Of a stretch of DNA of 64,000 bases, positions 8,494 to 18,805 are shown piece after piece. The translations under genes and the position numbers were made by a program. Position 1 is the first letter of the stretch, and each line of letters starts with the position of its first letter. Source of the DNA: Exiguobacterium acetylicum (GTDB lineage Bacteria > Bacillota > Bacilli > Exiguobacteriales > Exiguobacteriaceae); contig NZ_CP082333.1 of the NCBI RefSeq assembly GCF_019890935.1, forward strand, positions 2,630,001-2,694,000, in the 5' to 3' direction. The notes beneath the pieces were generated by a model that was given only the letters and a program-made list of their open reading frames with translations, did no database searches and was not told where the DNA came from.

Positions 8494-9651
8494 ATGAATC
8501 GCTTGTCGACATCCGACTTGACGCAAGTCGCAGAGCACCTTTACGGGATGACCGGTTTTTTCGTCACGTATCGAGATCGTCATGGTACTCCGCTTGCACT
8601 ACGCCCAGAAGCTCCACCTCATCCGGGAACTCTGCCGATTGAGAATGAATGGCCCGTCCTTAAAAAGACTCCTTTACTCTATACCCTGAAAGATGGCACA
8701 GCCTACCTCTTTTTGGACGTTCCGGAACAAGGTATGTATCGAATTGGTCCTGTTTTATTACAATCTGCTCTCTTTCGGGCGCATATCCAGGATGAAGCCT
8801 ATCATCAGTTTTATAAAGTCTTGCCGCGTACGACGGAGAATCGATTGATTGACTGTGCTCATTTGATGTATCGCTTGTTACACGGGGAAGCATTGCCGAA
8901 GCGAGAAATCGAACAACTGTCTGATATTCAGGAAGCTGAAATCCCACTCGTTGCGGATGCACCGTCCCATACAGGGGTGACCGCGTACCGAAAAGCATGG
9001 CAACGGGAGCAACAAATCATCGACTGGATCGCGACGGGTCAAAGCGAGCGACTCGCAACGACTTATTCGTTACCTGCCTATGGTGAATTCGGCACACTCG
9101 CACGGCATCAACCGTTACGCGCAGAAAAGAACCTGTTGCTCGGAACCGTCCTATTGAGCGCACGCGCTGCGATTCGCGGTGGACTAGAACCGGACGAAGC
9201 GTTCTCCCTAAGCGACCGGATGATTGAGACAATCGAAGCCGCGACGAGCATTGCCGAACTCCGGAATCGTCATGTCCGGATTACAGTTTCGTTCGCAGAA
9301 GCCGTCAAGGAACTCCAAGCGCTGCGGCACTCGCCTCATGTACTCGCTGCGATTCGCTATATTCAACAACACCTGTATGAACCGTTGTCCGTCTCATCAA
9401 TCAGCCAAGCCATTCATGTCTCGTCCAATTACTTGTCCGTTCTGTTTAAGGATGAGACCGGTCTGCCACTCGCCCGGTATGTCATCCGGGAACGCATTCG
9501 GGAAGCAAAGCGTCTCTTACGCTCGTCCGACGACTCGTTGCTGACGATCTCAAATAAGTTGCACTTCTCAAGCCAAAGTCATTTCAGTCAAGCCTTCAAA
9601 CAGACGACTGGCGAGACACCGACACATTACCGGCAACGAAGTGAATTTTAA
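8494..9651 (+). CDS. AraC family transcriptional regulator
   Basis: DNA-binding regulator of 385 residues. The C-terminal 100 residues carry the two helix-turn-helix units of the AraC/XylS family: LSVSSISQAIHVSSNYLSVLF and LLTISNKLHFSSQSHFSQAFK followed by TGETPTHYR. The first 280 residues do not show the usual cupin arm; they resemble the long N-terminal parts of some Bacillales AraC regulators with uncertain ligand. No target operon adjoins: the next gene downstream is a teichoic-acid type enzyme with its own ribosome binding site 100 bases away. The start ATG has AAAGGAG eight bases upstream. The inducer is unknown. Confidence 0.88.
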   Translation: MNRLSTSDLTQVAEHLYGMTGFFVTYRDRHGTPLALRPEAPPHPGTLPIENEWPVLKKTPLLYTLKDGTAYLFLDVPEQGMYRIGPVLLQSALFRAHIQDEAYHQFYKVLPRTTENRLIDCAHLMYRLLHGEALPKREIEQLSDIQEAEIPLVADAPSHTGVTAYRKAWQREQQIIDWIATGQSERLATTYSLPAYGEFGTLARHQPLRAEKNLLLGTVLLSARAAIRGGLEPDEAFSLSDRMIETIEAATSIAELRNRHVRITVSFAEAVKELQALRHSPHVLAAIRYIQQHLYEPLSVSSISQAIHVSSNYLSVLFKDETGLPLARYVIRERIREAKRLLRSSDDSLLTISNKLHFSSQSHFSQAFKQTTGETPTHYRQRSEF

Positions 9652-9752
9652 GAGAGTCGTGCCTTTTTTTCGTTTTGTGATATCCTATTCAACAGGAACT
9701 ATTTTCGTGAATCCGTTTTTGACGGATTCTTTCATCAAAAAGGAGAATCAAC

Positions 9753-11882
9753 ATGAACTCAATTAGTGTCATCATTCCTGTCTATCAAACTGAATCACAA
9801 ACGAAGGCAGCCATTCAATCCGTTCTCGACCAGAAGGTGTCGATCCCGGTGGAAATCGTCGTCGTCTTTGACGGACCAAGCACATACATCGATGAGCTCC
9901 GTTCTCTCTATCCGACATGTACGATCGTGGAACAGGCGCATCAAGGAACTTACGCAGCACGTCGACGTGGTCTTGAAGTCGCAACAGGTGACTACGTTAC
10001 TTTCCTCGATAGTGATGATATCCTCGCACCACGTGCACTCTATACGTATATCAAAGCCTATGAGAAATCACGCGGTGAAGTCATCATCGGTAAGGTCTCA
10101 CCTGTCTACAACAAGAAAAAATGGCTCATGCCGATCGATGATGATCGTTATTTCTTCTATACTCGTACGAAGTTCAATTCGCGTCATTTGACGACGATTC
10201 ACGGCTGGATGATTAAAAAGGACTTGCTCAATGATCTACCTGTTCTTGAGACACGATGGTTCGCCGATACGATCATCGCCCATACCATCATTTCGAAACT
10301 GACGAACCTGACATCGGTCAGTTATGTCGTCTATGGTCGAAACTCACGTAGTACGCCACTTGAAGGACAATCGCTCTACCAAGCGCGTGATATCACGACA
10401 TTATCCGATATCTCACGGATCTACGGTATGTTATCTGCCCATACGAAGGATAACGACGTTCAAAAATTCTTAAATACGTGGTACAAACGTTTCATCTCAA
10501 AACGTGGTCGAGCATTGCTTGAGCGCAGTACATCAAAAAGTCAGCAGACCGACGTCTTCCGTCATGTCGCTTACGACTTGAGACGGGCGAAGACACAAAG
10601 CAAGTATCTGCAGGCATGGTCGACGGGTTCGTATATCATGTTCCGTTCATATATCACTGCTGTTAAGACTAAACAGACATTACGGACGGCACGACGTAAA
10701 AAAATTAAGAACGGTCTCATGCTCTATCGTCTGTTCCAAAAGATGCCGGTCAAAGAGAACCTTGTCTTATTCGAGAGTTTCCTTGGACGAAGCTACTCCG
10801 ATAATCCGAAGGCTCTTTATCTGAAATTAAAAGAACAACGCCCTGAACTTGAGCTCGTCTGGATTTTCGCGAATGAGCCTTCAGATGACGTCAAAGAAGC
10901 TTGCCCAAACTGGGTGCTCAAAAACAGCTTCGCGTATTACCAAGCGATGGCACGTGCGAAGTACTGGATCTTCAATACACGTCAACCGCTCAGCTTAACG
11001 AAACGCGAAGAAACGATCTACCTTCAAACGTGGCACGGCACACCATTAAAACGACTAGGTCTCGACATGGAAGAAGTCCACATGGCAGGAACGAACGCGA
11101 CACGCTACAAACGAAACTTCTACAATCAAGCACAGGAATGGAACTACTTGATTTCTCCGAATGCCTATTCGAGCGAAATCTTCAAGAGTGCGTTCGGCTT
11201 CCAAAACACGATGCTTGAGACGGGTTATCCACGAAACGATCTCTTGTATGCGGACGATCAAGCTGGTCTCATCAGCGAAATCAAAGCACGTCTTGATATC
11301 CCAGCTGATAAGAAAGTCGTCTTGTACGCACCAACATGGCGAGATGACGAGTTCATCGCGCGCGGAAAATACCGCTTCGATCTCCAACTTGACTTGAACG
11401 AGATGCAGGCCCGGCTCGGTGACGATTATGTCGTCTTGCTCCGGATGCATTACTTGATTGCGCAAAATATGGATATTAGTGGACACGAAGGCTTCGCCTA
11501 CGACGTCTCTTCGTATGGCGATATCGCAGAGTTGTACTTGATCAGTGACGTCTTGATCACTGACTACTCGTCTGTCTTCTTCGATTACGCCCACTTACAA
11601 CGTCCAATGATCTTCTTTACGTACGACTTGGAGAAATATGCGTCGACGTTACGTGGATTCTATTTCGATTTCGAAGAAGTCGTTCCAGGACCACTATTGA
11701 AAGAGACGGACCAAGTCATCGATTATATCGAACAGATCGATACGAAATCCGTCGCTTACCAAGAAAAATACGATCGCTTCCTCGAGCGATTCTGCAGTCT
11801 TGACGATGGTACGGCAAGTGAACGTGTTCTTGCTGAGTTGTTCCCGAATGCAAGCTCAGCAGATGCTGAAGATGCTGAATAA
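9753..11882 (+). CDS. GT2 glycosyltransferase fused to CDP-glycerol glycerophosphotransferase
   Basis: Two-domain cell-envelope enzyme of 709 residues. Residues 1-220 are a family 2 glycosyltransferase (N-terminal ISVIIPVYQTE, metal site DSDD at 86-89). Residues about 330-690 are a TagF/TagB-like CDP-glycerol phosphotransferase with WHGTP at 427-431, LYAPTWRDDEF near 525 and the DYSSVFFDYA motif starting at residue 604. Such proteins add sugar and polyol-phosphate units to wall teichoic acid or related polymers on the inner membrane face. It stands alone, with no tag/tar genes near, and ends in a bidirectional terminator. The exact acceptor is unknown. The C-terminal tail is acidic and alanine-rich. 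Confidence 0.88.
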   Translation: MNSISVIIPVYQTESQTKAAIQSVLDQKVSIPVEIVVVFDGPSTYIDELRSLYPTCTIVEQAHQGTYAARRRGLEVATGDYVTFLDSDDILAPRALYTYIKAYEKSRGEVIIGKVSPVYNKKKWLMPIDDDRYFFYTRTKFNSRHLTTIHGWMIKKDLLNDLPVLETRWFADTIIAHTIISKLTNLTSVSYVVYGRNSRSTPLEGQSLYQARDITTLSDISRIYGMLSAHTKDNDVQKFLNTWYKRFISKRGRALLERSTSKSQQTDVFRHVAYDLRRAKTQSKYLQAWSTGSYIMFRSYITAVKTKQTLRTARRKKIKNGLMLYRLFQKMPVKENLVLFESFLGRSYSDNPKALYLKLKEQRPELELVWIFANEPSDDVKEACPNWVLKNSFAYYQAMARAKYWIFNTRQPLSLTKREETIYLQTWHGTPLKRLGLDMEEVHMAGTNATRYKRNFYNQAQEWNYLISPNAYSSEIFKSAFGFQNTMLETGYPRNDLLYADDQAGLISEIKARLDIPADKKVVLYAPTWRDDEFIARGKYRFDLQLDLNEMQARLGDDYVVLLRMHYLIAQNMDISGHEGFAYDVSSYGDIAELYLISDVLITDYSSVFFDYAHLQRPMIFFTYDLEKYASTLRGFYFDFEEVVPGPLLKETDQVIDYIEQIDTKSVAYQEKYDRFLERFCSLDDGTASERVLAELFPNASSADAEDAE

Positions 11883-11894
11883 GGCGACACAATG

Positions 11895-11936
11895 AAAAAG
11901 GAGAAAGATGCGCTTTTGCGCTCTTTCTCCTTTTTT
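11895..11936. terminator. Bidirectional terminator between convergent genes
   Basis: AAAAAGGAGAAAGA pairs with TCTTTCTCCTTTTTT with an inner GCGC/GCGC step; A and T runs on either side allow termination from both strands (GT2 fusion gene and DUF1643-like gene). Confidence 0.9.
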
Positions 11937-11940
11937 CATA

Positions 11941-12867
11941 TCATCGTCTACGATACGGTGCAATCCGCTCTTCAAATTCAGGATGAACGAAACTAGGACG
12001 TAACGATAAGACGACCTCACCGAGGAGATGTTCTACCACGTCGTCCCATCGTTCGACGATCTCAGAAGAGGTCTTCGCAGATACATCCCCCTCTTCGAGC
12101 AATGCTGTCTCATCCGTCGTTCTCATGAAGACCCACGTATCATCAGATCGTTTGCGCCCCATCAGGGTGATACGTCCACCTTCCATCCGGTATAGAAGGA
12201 TTCGCTCCCATTGACGCTTCCGACTCGGTACCATGACTTCACGATGTCGCGCGATGATTTGCTCTTTGATCGTTTCCCGGCTAGCAACGAGATTCGGACA
12301 AAGATGATAAAAATCATCTGTTCGTGGATGCTTGATACCAAAGTGCGGAATACCCGACGCTTCAAGACGCTTCACCCATTCTTCTTTCGCTTGTCGCAGA
12401 TGTGTCCAGCGAACAAGATGACTTCGGACGCCCCATCCTGTAATCACGAAAGGATGTCGACGCAATTCTTCGACTGACGCAAACAACGTCTGCTTTTCAA
12501 AAGAGGTTTCCTGACAGAGTTCTTCGAAACGATTGATCGATGTGACATCATTGCCATGTTGCATCGGGAATAGATTGTATAGATGGAAGCGTCCCGATAA
12601 GGCTTGTCCTTCGTAGATACCTTCTACGATCCGGATGATTTGTCGCATCGTCTCATCCAATCGACCAATTTGACCCGTCGCTTGCCCTACCGTATCAAGT
12701 TGCTGACGTAATGTAGGATCCACCGTCGCAGAACCTGGATTCAACATCAGGCACGCACCGAGAGACGTCTCACTCTCACCCCACTGGATATATGTATGAT
12801 AGCGATACAATACGTCTTGCTCTAGCCGGAATGTCGCATACACTTGAACATCGTTAGTCGTCATCAT
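11941..12867 (-). CDS. DUF1643-like protein
   Basis: Uncharacterised cytoplasmic protein of 308 residues. The first two-thirds have the marks of DUF1643: the CLMLNPGSATVDPT segment near residues 39-52, an NLFP stretch near 99 and FVITGWGVRSHL near 145. The last 90 residues (about 215-308) form an additional segment rich in charged residues, starting RKRQWERILLYRMEGG, which I do not recognise. Two ATG codons in tandem (12867 and 12864) both follow AGGAGG; either may be used. The gene is monocistronic. Function is unknown; DUF1643 proteins are often near mobile or stress genes, which is not the case here. Confidence 0.65.
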   Translation of the reverse strand: MMTTNDVQVYATFRLEQDVLYRYHTYIQWGESETSLGACLMLNPGSATVDPTLRQQLDTVGQATGQIGRLDETMRQIIRIVEGIYEGQALSGRFHLYNLFPMQHGNDVTSINRFEELCQETSFEKQTLFASVEELRRHPFVITGWGVRSHLVRWTHLRQAKEEWVKRLEASGIPHFGIKHPRTDDFYHLCPNLVASRETIKEQIIARHREVMVPSRKRQWERILLYRMEGGRITLMGRKRSDDTWVFMRTTDETALLEEGDVSAKTSSEIVERWDDVVEHLLGEVVLSLRPSFVHPEFEERIAPYRRR

Positions 12868-12952
12868 GAACCCTCCTATACTTTTATATACAACTTGATT
12901 ATTTTACCATATAGAGGTTCTTATTTACTTTCGTTTATACATCAGGTCAATC

Positions 12953-12988
12953 AAAAAATGCCTCCTTCCTTAACGGAAAGAGGCATTT
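12953..12988 (-). terminator. Terminator of rlmD-like gene
   Basis: On the minus strand AAATGCCTCTTTCC pairs with GGAAGGAGGCATTT and runs into six T, just after the methyltransferase stop codon. Confidence 0.9.
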
Positions 12989-12995
12989 AAACAAT

Positions 12996-14354
12996 TTAGT
13001 TACGGACGAACAAGGCAACGCTCTCAACGTGTGTCGTATGTGGGAACATATCGACCGGCGTCACTTCGACGAGTGTATAACCGAGCTCTGTCAACAACTT
13101 CGCGTCACGTGCTTGAGTCGACGCGTTACATGAGACGTAGACGATCCGCTTCGGTGCAACATCCGCAGCAGCACGCAAGAATTCTTCGTCACAGCCTTTA
13201 CGTGGTGGATCGACGACGATGACGTCCGGTTGAATACCGGCTTTAACGAGATCCGGCATGACCTTCTCAGCTGCACCATACTCGAATGTCACGTTCTCAA
13301 TCCCGTTCGCTTGTGCGTTCCGGCGTGCATCATCGATTGCTTGCGGTACGATTTCGATGCCGTAGACGTGCTTCGCTTGTTTAGCGAGTGACAAGGAAAT
13401 CGAACCGATACCACAGTAAGCATCGACGACAGTCTCATCGCCTGTCAACTGAGCGTACTCGAGCGCTTTCGCGTAGAGTTTCTCTGTTTGCAGCGGGTTG
13501 ACTTGGAAGAACGAATGCGGTGAGATCTCATACGTCAATCCAGCGATTTGATCGCGAATGACGGACGGTCCGTACAAGACGACGTTCTTTTTCCCGAGAA
13601 TGACGTTCGTATCATCCGGGTTGATGTTGTGCTGGATCGACGTGACATTTGGTAACGCCTTTAAGATCCCTTCAACGATCTTATCGATGCCGCGTAATTG
13701 TTTGACCTTCGTGACGAGAACGACCATCAACTCGTTCGTGTGGTACCCATGACGTGCCATGATATGACGAATGACACCTGCTTTTTTCTTCTCGTCGTAC
13801 GCTGGGACTTTCAAATCAGCGAGAACTTTACGCACCGCTTGGACAGCTTCGTCGTTTTCTTTGTTTTGAATCAAGCAGTAGTCCATATCGATGATCCGAT
13901 GACTTCGTTTTTGATAGAAGCCAGCCATCAATTTGTTCGATTGGAAGGCGACCGGTACTTGTGCTTTGTTGCGGTAACCCCAAGGATCTTCCATCCCGAT
14001 CGTCTCGTGAACGGGGATTTCAAGACCTGCTAGGCGCGCGAAAGCGTCACGGACACGGTTGTGCTTGAACTTGAGTTCTGCATCGTATGATAAGTGTTGC
14101 AATTGGCAACCACCACACTGGTTGTAAACTGGACAAGGCGGCTCGACACGATCGACACTCTTCGTCTTTTGACGGATGATGCGACCGAATCCGTAAGACT
14201 TCGTCGTTTTCGTGATCTTGATCTTGACCTGTTCCGTCGGCAATGCGCCCGGGATGAAGACCGTATAGCCATCGATGCGCGCGACCCCTGACCCTTCATG
14301 TGTCAGGTCGACGATCTCGACGACGTGTTCATCGTTCTTTTGTACTGGAATCAT
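12996..14354 (-). CDS. 23S rRNA (uracil-C5) methyltransferase, RlmD/RlmCD type
   Basis: SAM-dependent RNA methyltransferase of 452 residues that makes 5-methyluridine in 23S rRNA. It has an N-terminal TRAM domain (about 5-65), a 4Fe-4S site with Cys74, Cys80, Cys83 (CPVYNQCGGCQ) and a fourth Cys in MDYCLIQ near 158, the SAM site VVDAYCGIGSISL, the VVDPPRKGCDEEF motif and catalytic YVSCNASTQARD. In Bacillus the single homologue RlmCD (YefA) modifies two sites; which sites apply here is not decided. It is the last gene of the run gatC-gatA-gatB-dgkB-rlmD, 25 bases after dgkB, the same order as in B. subtilis. Confidence 0.93.
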   Translation of the reverse strand: MIPVQKNDEHVVEIVDLTHEGSGVARIDGYTVFIPGALPTEQVKIKITKTTKSYGFGRIIRQKTKSVDRVEPPCPVYNQCGGCQLQHLSYDAELKFKHNRVRDAFARLAGLEIPVHETIGMEDPWGYRNKAQVPVAFQSNKLMAGFYQKRSHRIIDMDYCLIQNKENDEAVQAVRKVLADLKVPAYDEKKKAGVIRHIMARHGYHTNELMVVLVTKVKQLRGIDKIVEGILKALPNVTSIQHNINPDDTNVILGKKNVVLYGPSVIRDQIAGLTYEISPHSFFQVNPLQTEKLYAKALEYAQLTGDETVVDAYCGIGSISLSLAKQAKHVYGIEIVPQAIDDARRNAQANGIENVTFEYGAAEKVMPDLVKAGIQPDVIVVDPPRKGCDEEFLRAAADVAPKRIVYVSCNASTQARDAKLLTELGYTLVEVTPVDMFPHTTHVESVALFVRN

Positions 14355-14379
14355 GAATATCCTCCTTAAAAACCTCGCT

Positions 14380-15342
14380 TCACGCGAGGTTCGTTTCTGC
14401 TTCTTGTAGTTGTGTATTGATTTGTTCCATCTCTTCGATCCGGAACTTTGGTGTCATGACTTCGAAATGAGAGCGAAGATTCGTCATCTCGCCTTCGCAA
14501 ATGCCGCCAAACTCACCATCGATGTTCAAACTCATCTCTGATGTATTCTTCATGCGGACGAATGAGGTCGTGACATGCTCGATGCAAGGGTCCGAGAAAT
14601 GATCCCCTTTTAAGGCAAGGCGCATGACACGAATCAATTCGACGAGATTACATTTCTTCAGAATGAAGAGATCGAACCGACCGTCATTGAGTGACGCGTT
14701 CGGTGACAGCTTTTCGAATCCACCGACGGAGTTCGTGTTCGATGTCAAGAACAGCATGACTTCTCCTTTGAATATACCCTTTTCATGCTCCAGTTCGACA
14801 TATGTCGGTCGGATTTGCGGAAGTTTCTCCATCCCTTTGACGTAGTACGCGAGCTGTCCGAGTGCCGTCTTCAGCTTCGAAGGCACCTCGTACGACAGTT
14901 CTGTCATGATGCCACCACCAGCGATGTTGATGAAGTAATGGACGCCTGCCGATCCTTCAATCTTACCGATATCGACCGGCATCGTATGTCCTGTGCAAAT
15001 GACATCCATCGCCCCTTCGATCGTCAATGGAATACGCATCGCCCGACCAAAGTCATTCGTCGTTCCAACAGGTAGAACACCAAGCTTCGGACGTTTATTG
15101 TAGGCAGCCATTCCGCTGATCACTTCGTTCAACGTACCATCGCCGCCTGCTGCGACGACGAGATCAAATTCTGCTTCGCATGCTCGTGCTGCTTCATACG
15201 TCGCATCGCCGACCGCTTTCGTCGAGTAGACAGATGTCTCATAACCCGCTGCTTCGAGTCGGTCGAGGATATACGGTAAATTTCGTTTAACCATCTCTTT
15301 CCCGGAAGTCGGGTTATAAATCACGCGCGCTCTAGGTCTCAT
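14380..15342 (-). CDS. dgkB: Diacylglycerol kinase, lipid recycling
   Basis: Soluble lipid kinase that phosphorylates diacylglycerol released during lipoteichoic acid synthesis. The protein is 320 residues. The nucleotide-binding motif VAAGGDGTLNEV and the GVLPVGTTNDFGRA segment are clear, and NIAGGGIMTEL and SLNDGRFDLFILKK match DgkB. The start chosen is the ATG at 15342 (MRPRARVIYNPTSG) because AAAGGAG lies eight bases before it; an upstream in-frame ATG would read through that site. It follows gatB after a terminator, so it likely has its own promoter in 15343-15424, and it is followed at once by the rRNA methyltransferase gene. Confidence 0.94.
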   Translation of the reverse strand: MRPRARVIYNPTSGKEMVKRNLPYILDRLEAAGYETSVYSTKAVGDATYEAARACEAEFDLVVAAGGDGTLNEVISGMAAYNKRPKLGVLPVGTTNDFGRAMRIPLTIEGAMDVICTGHTMPVDIGKIEGSAGVHYFINIAGGGIMTELSYEVPSKLKTALGQLAYYVKGMEKLPQIRPTYVELEHEKGIFKGEVMLFLTSNTNSVGGFEKLSPNASLNDGRFDLFILKKCNLVELIRVMRLALKGDHFSDPCIEHVTTSFVRMKNTSEMSLNIDGEFGGICEGEMTNLRSHFEVMTPKFRIEEMEQINTQLQEAETNLA

Positions 15343-15424
15343 AAGATTTTCTCCTTTTTGACTCAACCGTTCATTTGATACATAACTGTTTTATTTTACA
15401 TGAACTCTCGAGACATTACAAAGC

Positions 15425-15477
15425 CAAAAAAGACAGCGTCCGTTTCCTCGCAGAAGTAAAGGAGGAACGGACGCTGT
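15425..15477 (-). terminator. Terminator of the gatCAB operon
   Basis: On the minus strand CAGCGTCCGTT pairs with AACGGACGCTG (with an inner CTC/GAG step) and leads into six T, 12 bases after the gatB stop. Confidence 0.92.
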
Positions 15478-15489
15478 TCGATCAGCTAC

Positions 15490-16923
15490 TTATTTTAATT
15501 TTTCAAGCTCTTCATAGAAGAGTTGATCCAGGAGGGCAGGGTTCGCCATTCCTTTTGTTTTCTTCATGATTTGACCAATGACGAAGCCTTTCTTCCGGTC
15601 ACGTCCACCGAGTAATTCTTCGACGACTGCCGGGTTCGCTTCGAACATCTCGACGATCAGACCACGTAGCAATCCTTCGTCTGAAATTTGTGCAAGACCG
15701 TTTGCTTCGACGTATGCACGTGGCTCGACACCTTCTTCGATGACGGCCGTGAAGACTTGTTTGGCGATTTTCGAAGAAATCGTGCCGCTTGCGATCAAGT
15801 CGATCATCTCTGCCAGACGAGCAGGTGTCATCTTGACTGTTTCGAACGTTTCCGTCGATTTATTCAAGTGACCTTGGATCTCACCGATCGTCCAGTTGGC
15901 TGCTGCTTTCGGCTCTGCGCCTGCTGCCAGTGTCGCTTCGAAGTACTCTGCCATCTCACGTGTGACCGTCAGTTGTTTCGCATCATACGCTGAAAGACCA
16001 AGTTCTTCTTGGTAACGAACGCGACGGGCATCTGGAAGTTCCGGAATACCGGCACGGATCGCTTCTTTCCAATCGTGATCCAGCACGAGCTTGACGAGGT
16101 CAGGCTCTGGGAAGTAACGGTAATCCGACGCCCCTTCTTTGACACGCATGAGGACGGTTTGTTTTTTCGTCTCATCGAAACGGAGTGTTTCTTGACGCAT
16201 CACACCACCCGCAAGCAATAGTTTACGGTGACGATCTTCTTCGAACTCAAGACCTTTTAAGACGTTTCCGAATGAGTTCAAGTTTTTAAGTTCTGTTTTC
16301 GTACCGAACTTCTCTTGTCCGTATGGGCGAACGGAGATGTTACAGTCACAACGAAGTGATCCTTCTTCCATCTTGACGTCCGAGACGCCTGCATATTGCA
16401 AGACTTCCTTGAGACGTTCGAGGTAGGCGACCGCATCTTTCGGTGAACGCATGTCCGCTTCACTGACGATTTCGATGAGCGGTGCACCTGTCCGATTGAA
16501 GTCGACGACTGAGTGATTCGCACCCGTGTGGTTCATCTTACCAGCATCTTCTTCCAGATGGACACGTTCGATTCGGAAACGTTTCGTTTCGCCATCGACT
16601 TCCGCATCAATGTAGCCATCGAAGCCGATTGGTTGATCGAACTGTGAGATTTGATACGCTTTTGGCGTATCTGGATAGAAGTAGTTCTTCCGGTCGAATT
16701 TCGTTTGATCGGCCACTTGGCAGTTGAGTGCCATTGCTGCACGCACAGCGAGCTCAACGGCTTTTTCGTTGATTTTCGGCAAGACGCCCGGATGTCCAAG
16801 ACAAATCGGACACGTTTTCGTGTTCGTCTCCGCGCCGTATTCCCGCGCACAACCACAGAACATCTTCGTGTTCGTGCTTAGCTCGGCGTGGACTTCGATC
16901 CCGATGATCGTTTCAAAGTTCAT
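15490..16923 (-). CDS. gatB: Asp-tRNA(Asn)/Glu-tRNA(Gln) amidotransferase subunit B
   Basis: Subunit of the heterotrimer that converts Glu-tRNA(Gln) to Gln-tRNA(Gln); GatB binds the tRNA and activates it. The 477 residues give a complete protein: N-terminal [15 protein letters not shown], zinc-site cysteines in [10 protein letters not shown] and [11 protein letters not shown], catalytic-core stretch [18 protein letters not shown], and the C-terminal YqeY-like helical domain ending in [15 protein letters not shown]. It is the third gene of gatCAB, 14 bases after gatA with an AAGGAGCG site. Confidence 0.97.
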   Translation of the reverse strand: MNFETIIGIEVHAELSTNTKMFCGCAREYGAETNTKTCPICLGHPGVLPKINEKAVELAVRAAMALNCQVADQTKFDRKNYFYPDTPKAYQISQFDQPIGFDGYIDAEVDGETKRFRIERVHLEEDAGKMNHTGANHSVVDFNRTGAPLIEIVSEADMRSPKDAVAYLERLKEVLQYAGVSDVKMEEGSLRCDCNISVRPYGQEKFGTKTELKNLNSFGNVLKGLEFEEDRHRKLLLAGGVMRQETLRFDETKKQTVLMRVKEGASDYRYFPEPDLVKLVLDHDWKEAIRAGIPELPDARRVRYQEELGLSAYDAKQLTVTREMAEYFEATLAAGAEPKAAANWTIGEIQGHLNKSTETFETVKMTPARLAEMIDLIASGTISSKIAKQVFTAVIEEGVEPRAYVEANGLAQISDEGLLRGLIVEMFEANPAVVEELLGGRDRKKGFVIGQIMKKTKGMANPALLDQLFYEELEKLK

Positions 16924-16937
16924 GATACATTCGCTCC

Positions 16938-18380
16938 TTATAACTTCGGAAGCGCGAATCCACCTGTCGCAAGCTCAAACGCATGCGCAGCGCGATAGAT
17001 CGTCGCCTCATCGAAATGTTTTCCAATGATTTGTAAGCCGACCGGAAGACCGTCGACGAATCCAGCTGGAACCGAGATGGCTGGGACACCTGCCAAGTTG
17101 ATTGGAATCGTCAGGATGTCATTCGCATACATCGTGACCGGATCATCGAGCTGTGCACCGAGTTCGAATGCTGGTGTCGGTGCCGTTGGTCCGATGATGA
17201 CGTCATAGTTCGCGAGGACATCGTCGAAATCCTTTTTGATCAACGTTCGAGCTTGTTGTGCTTTTTTATAGTAGGCATCGTAGTAACCTGAGCTGAGCGC
17301 ATACGTTCCGAGCATGATACGACGTTTGACTTCGTCTCCGAATCCTTGTGAGCGGGAATACTTGAAGACATCTTCAAGTGCATCTGCTTCCGCACGAACT
17401 CCGTAACGAATACCGTCAAAGCGCGCAAGGTTCGATGATGCTTCTGATGAAGCAAGTAAGTAGTACGTCGCAAGCGCATATTTCGAGTTCGGGAGTGACA
17501 CTTCATCGACCGTCGCACCGAGTGCTTCGAGTTTTTGGATTGCTTCACGAATGTTGGTTTTGACACCTTCACTGACACCCTCACCGAAGTATTCTTTCGG
17601 AACAGCAATCTTCAGACCTTTGATATCACCTGTCAACGCTTGTGTGTAATCCGTTGCTGCGACGTTCGCAGACGTCGAATCCATCTCACAGTGTCCTGCA
17701 ATCGCACTCAAGAGATATGCGTTGTCTTCGACTGTTCGTGTCAACGGACCGATTTGGTCAAGCGACGACGCGAACGCCACGAGACCGAAGCGTGAGACGA
17801 GACCGTATGTCGGTTTCAACCCGACGACACCACAATAGGCAGCCGGTTGACGAATCGAACCACCTGTATCCGAACCAAGGCTGAACAAGACTTCTCCTGC
17901 TGCGACAGCTGCTGCTGAACCACCCGAAGAACCACCTGGAACGTGTTTCGTATTCCATGGGTTGCGAACCGGTTTGTACGCTGAGTTCTCGTTTGAAGAA
18001 CCCATCGCGAACTCATCCATGTTCAATTTCCCGATCGTGATCGCCCCTGCTTCATGCAGACGCTCGACGACCGTCGCGTCATGCGCTGGTACGAAGTTCT
18101 CGAGGAATTTCGAACCACATGTCGTCGTCATCCCTTTCGTGACGATGTTATCCTTGACGCCGATTGGAAGACCAAACAATGGATTCGCTTCGTGTTTCGC
18201 GACATCATCCATTCGTTTTGCTTGCTCGAATGCTTCTTCGTTCAACGAAAGAAACGCACCGATTTTTCCATCGACGCGGTCGATTTGATCAAAGGATTCT
18301 TGGACGAGTTCAGAAACTTTGACTTCGCCATCCTGAATGAGTGTGTGTAGTGTTTTGACACCATGTTCAAAAAGTGACAT
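16938..18380 (-). CDS. gatA: Asp-tRNA(Asn)/Glu-tRNA(Gln) amidotransferase subunit A
   Basis: Amidase-signature subunit that hydrolyses glutamine and passes ammonia to GatB. The 480 residues hold the Ser-cisSer-Lys triad context: the lysine in [10 protein letters not shown] near residue 73-82, the [15 protein letters not shown] stretch near 147-161 and the nucleophile region [15 protein letters not shown] near 169-183. It sits between gatC and gatB with 15- and 14-base gaps and an AAGGAGGAAATGACCCG leader before its ATG, so the three subunits are made from one transcript. Confidence 0.97.
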   Translation of the reverse strand: MSLFEHGVKTLHTLIQDGEVKVSELVQESFDQIDRVDGKIGAFLSLNEEAFEQAKRMDDVAKHEANPLFGLPIGVKDNIVTKGMTTTCGSKFLENFVPAHDATVVERLHEAGAITIGKLNMDEFAMGSSNENSAYKPVRNPWNTKHVPGGSSGGSAAAVAAGEVLFSLGSDTGGSIRQPAAYCGVVGLKPTYGLVSRFGLVAFASSLDQIGPLTRTVEDNAYLLSAIAGHCEMDSTSANVAATDYTQALTGDIKGLKIAVPKEYFGEGVSEGVKTNIREAIQKLEALGATVDEVSLPNSKYALATYYLLASSEASSNLARFDGIRYGVRAEADALEDVFKYSRSQGFGDEVKRRIMLGTYALSSGYYDAYYKKAQQARTLIKKDFDDVLANYDVIIGPTAPTPAFELGAQLDDPVTMYANDILTIPINLAGVPAISVPAGFVDGLPVGLQIIGKHFDEATIYRAAHAFELATGGFALPKL

Positions 18381-18395
18381 CGGGTCATTTCCTCC

Positions 18396-18686
18396 TTATT
18401 CGAACACCGCTGGGACGCGGACTTGTCCGTCTTCCCAATCGGGTGCGAGTCGTTCTACTTCCGTACGAGGAAGTGATGGACGTACTTCGTCCTTACGTAG
18501 GACGTTCTTTAAATCGAGGACATGAGTCGTCGGTTCGACGCCTGTCGTATCGAGTTCATTTAATTGTTCAGCGAACCCAAGAATCTTCTCGAGTTGTCCT
18601 GTGAATTGTGCTACTTCTTCATCTGTCACGGCAAGGCGTGCCAAATGCGCCACGTGGCGGACTTGCTCCTCATTAATCTTTGCCAT
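18396..18686 (-). CDS. gatC: Asp-tRNA(Asn)/Glu-tRNA(Gln) amidotransferase subunit C
   Basis: Small helical subunit (96 residues) that clamps GatA and GatB together. It shows the expected start [20 protein letters not shown], the [18 protein letters not shown] helix and the C-terminal [10 protein letters not shown]...[11 protein letters not shown] extension that wraps GatA. It is first in the gatCAB operon. A minus-strand TATGAT about 50 bases upstream may be the -10 element; the -35 is not convincing. Confidence 0.95.
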   Translation of the reverse strand: MAKINEEQVRHVAHLARLAVTDEEVAQFTGQLEKILGFAEQLNELDTTGVEPTTHVLDLKNVLRKDEVRPSLPRTEVERLAPDWEDGQVRVPAVFE

Positions 18687-18756
18687 GTCATTCCACCTCC
18701 GGAACTTTTGCGATATATTTTACACTATTTCTAATCATAGCACTTTTCGTCCAGAC

Positions 18757-18799
18757 AAAAAAGACGATGGTGCATCGGGGGGAGGTCCGCACCATCGTC
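18757..18799 (-). terminator. Terminator downstream of mntH
   Basis: Minus-strand GACGATGGTGC pairs perfectly with GCACCATCGTC around a 15-base loop and is followed by six T. It is 87 bases after the mntH stop, with another hairpin (18806-18851) in between. Confidence 0.9.
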
Positions 18800-18805
18800 C
18801 TATAG

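Noticed and set aside
11055-11594. 179-codon open frame opposite the teichoic-acid type gene
   Set aside because: It mirrors the CDP-glycerol transferase domain; no ribosome site and no domain recognised.
13698-14033. Long open frame opposite the rRNA methyltransferase gene
   Set aside because: It is antisense to a well-conserved gene and has no ribosome site; such frames are common opposite genes with biased codon use.
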